64,000 nucleotides of DNA from Bacteroidaceae bacterium. GTDB taxonomy: Bacteria > Bacteroidota > Bacteroidia > Bacteroidales > Bacteroidaceae. The notes below the pieces were generated by a model that saw only the letters and a list, made by a program, of their open reading frames with translations, searched no databases and had not been told where the DNA came from. The position numbers and the translations under genes were made by a program. The DNA lies in the NCBI GenBank assembly GCA_024697945.1, contig JAILRU010000091.1, positions 27,905-91,904 of the forward strand, read 5' to 3'. Shown here piece by piece: positions 62,573 through 64,000 of the stretch; the stretch's first letter is position 1, and each line of letters starts with the position of its first letter.

Positions 62573-64000
62573 TCAGAGGTCTTTTGGGAACTCGCGATAA
62601 GGGAATAAATAGATTCGAGATGTGTACTCAATATCATTCATCTTTTCAAATGCAGCATCTTTGACGAGCGGTTGAACAAAAACTTGGTTCCAGTCCCAAT
62701 CGTTCCATTCTTTGAGGGATTCTTCTAAGTCTGGACACAAATCTTGCCATTCTTCATCCTGCTCATAGCTTTTGCGGATGAATTCATAGGATATTGGTCC
62801 AAGCACGATTGCAGGCACAACAACATTGTTTCCTACTTCGAAGAGAGCAAGTACCTTTTCTCCTTTTTCGAATCTGCATGGTTCCTGAAAATGCTCTCCT
62901 CCTGGTTGATGGCCACCATAATTATATTGTGCCAAAGGCTTCATCTCTGCATCATAGATTTGCACCCGATGTGGCCACATATCCTCTTCTTCCATAATCT
63001 CATAGCCCAAAAGCATTTGCGGATTATACTTGGTGTGAGTGACCATCGTTTTGGCATCCTTGATGTTTAGGAAATCCCCAAGAAACCGCTCATCAAGTTT
63101 GTATGGTTTCTTCACACAAAAGATATTGGCACTGCAAGCATCTGCCACACTCCCTGATATGGGTGAAATAGACTCACCTTCGTTAAGCACGGTAACGGGG
63201 AATTCGTCATAGAAGAGTTTGGCAAAGGCCTCTGGATTATCCGTATGGATGGGAATAATGGATAAGGGTCTGAGCATGTGAAAGAACTCTCGCAAGCTTT
63301 TCATGTCGCAATGTCCGCTTGTGTGCAAGTATTCATAGTCCTTGCCTAATGATTGAGCAAGACGGGGATTGTATGCCTCACAGTCTTCATCAACATATCC
63401 TTTCCACATGGACAGATACTTGTGCTTCTCGCCAGGAATGCACTCAACAAAGTTATCGAAACGCTCGTTGGCGCGAGCTATCAATACATAGCCCTTCTGT
63501 TCCATGAGGTAGCGGAATTTGTCGTTCAACCGAAATTCATTATCCTCGTATTGGAGAACCATAGGAGGGTATTTCTCATCATATTTATACAACCTTGATT
63601 TCCTCCAGATATGGTTGCGTTGAGTGACGACATCCATCATACGTTTTTGATAAGTATCCACAATAAAGGGACGGTCTGCTTTGCGGGCAGCATGATAAAG
63701 ACCAAAGAGTCGGTCGATGTTGGATGAAGACAGATGGACAATGTTGCACTTGTTTTCACGGAACCTGGCTTCATATTGTTTCTGTAATTCCGGTTCCGAT
63801 ACACTGGTTGCATCAGACCTGCGAACATTAGTGCCCTCACATACCAAATAATCTACACGTCCAACATACTTCTCGATGACTTTCGGAAGCGTACTGCTTC
63901 GGAATCCGTGAGTGCGGAAGTCACCGGTATGGAACACACTTCGCTGAGCTGTTATCTTGAAGGCGCAGGCCTCAAAGGCAGAATGGTCAACGATGATGGG
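62573..64000 (-). CDS. MBL/beta-CASP-fold metallo-hydrolase (RNase J-like), 5' end outside window
   Basis: The frame is open to the right edge: 475 codons plus stop are visible. Motifs: VDHSAFEACAF and VFHTGDFRTHG (MBL domain end), LSSSNIDRLFGLYHAARKA, LHTSGHCDMKSL (beta-CASP HxSGH motif) and PIHTDNPEAFAKLF. This architecture fits ribonucleases of the RNase J/CPSF type, but the C-terminal 150 residues (from about FCVKKPYKLDERF) are not part of RNase J as I know it. The N-terminal metal motif HxHxDH lies outside the window. Cotranscribed with the lipoprotein gene. Apparent start codons near 63937 are internal. Confidence 0.75.
   Translation of the reverse strand, partial: PIIVDHSAFEACAFKITAQRSVFHTGDFRTHGFRSSTLPKVIEKYVGRVDYLVCEGTNVRRSDATSVSEPELQKQYEARFRENKCNIVHLSSSNIDRLFGLYHAARKADRPFIVDTYQKRMMDVVTQRNHIWRKSRLYKYDEKYPPMVLQYEDNEFRLNDKFRYLMEQKGYVLIARANERFDNFVECIPGEKHKYLSMWKGYVDEDCEAYNPRLAQSLGKDYEYLHTSGHCDMKSLREFFHMLRPLSIIPIHTDNPEAFAKLFYDEFPVTVLNEGESISPISGSVADACSANIFCVKKPYKLDERFLGDFLNIKDAKTMVTHTKYNPQMLLGYEIMEEEDMWPHRVQIYDAEMKPLAQYNYGGHQPGGEHFQEPCRFEKGEKVLALFEVGNNVVVPAIVLGPISYEFIRKSYEQDEEWQDLCPDLEESLKEWNDWDWNQVFVQPLVKDAAFEKMNDIEYTSRIYLFPYREFPKDL

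Overview
The window reads as chromosome of a Bacteroidales bacterium, most likely a Prevotellaceae (Prevotella-type) member of a gut or rumen community. The evidence is the Bacteroidetes promoter signature (minus-7 TAnnTTTG, sometimes with a minus-33 TTTG about 19 bp upstream) in front of many genes, secreted glycosidases of families GH2, GH30, GH43 and GH92, a TonB receptor with DUF5689 partners, BspA-type leucine-rich repeat proteins, a short primary sigma factor, and C-terminal tails of the form YDLnGR...KVLxK.

Layout. 1-2325 (minus): a glycosyltransferase cut by the left edge and a polysaccharide flippase. 2480-9684 (plus): GH2 beta-galactosidase, small membrane protein, Porin_10-type porin, Gfo/Idh/MocA dehydrogenase. 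9906-18418: a divergent cluster with a cohesin-like protein, LRR-dockerin protein, multi-OB-fold lipoprotein, DUF5689 lipoprotein and TonB receptor on minus, and a secreted endonuclease/exonuclease/phosphatase on plus. 18606-30553: housekeeping genes (fba, LptF/G-like, ribBA, aspartate aminotransferase, guaD, eda-kdgK, NhaC-like, rsmG, MBL hydrolase). 30554-31529: nearly 1 kb of gene-free, palindrome-rich DNA. 31530-40702: ORF6N protein, WYL regulator, then a complete type II-C CRISPR-Cas locus: divergent tracrRNA, cas9, cas1, cas2 and an array of 35 repeats with 34 spacers. 41401-45027: a large GH5-GH43 gene interrupted by one in-frame TAG. 45153-45414: three tRNA genes. 45718-57674: SIMPL, GH30, PgpH-like HD phosphohydrolase, gltX, BspA-like LRR, rpoD, lemA, M48 protease, YhhN, PorT-like barrel. 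57887-64000: GH92, a candidate structured sRNA, an MNT nucleotidyltransferase with a lost partner, an inverted-repeat island, a lipoprotein and a beta-CASP metallo-hydrolase cut by the right edge.

How the parts work together. The CRISPR locus looks functional: Cas9 has all RuvC/HNH residues, Cas1 and Cas2 overlap by 4 nt, and a tracrRNA is recognisable between the WYL gene and cas9, on the opposite strand. Its anti-repeat pairs with 18 consecutive bases of the plus-strand repeat, which fixes crRNA orientation as plus, read from the cas2 side; the terminal repeat at 40672 is degenerate, as expected for the old end. The TonB/DUF5689/OB-fold/nuclease cluster looks like an uptake system for a product of extracellular nucleic acid or phosphoester cleavage. 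eda and kdgK form the lower branch of uronate (pectin-type) catabolism.

The most unusual general signal is a set of low-complexity tandem words (families GAACTATG, GAATTATG, GATTAAA, GTGAAGA, GATGTAA) that fill intergenic spaces, supply N-termini (MNY...) of three unrelated genes, and also appear in frame inside proteins (flippase, PgpH-like protein, GH5-GH43 linker, possibly guanine deaminase). GC-rich mini-hairpins likewise appear in frame inside a glycosyltransferase, GH30 and GH92. The best candidate for an undescribed element is the roughly 100-nt minus-strand RNA at 60467-60567, with a full consensus promoter, three hairpins and a terminator. No database search was possible; family names rest on motif recognition.
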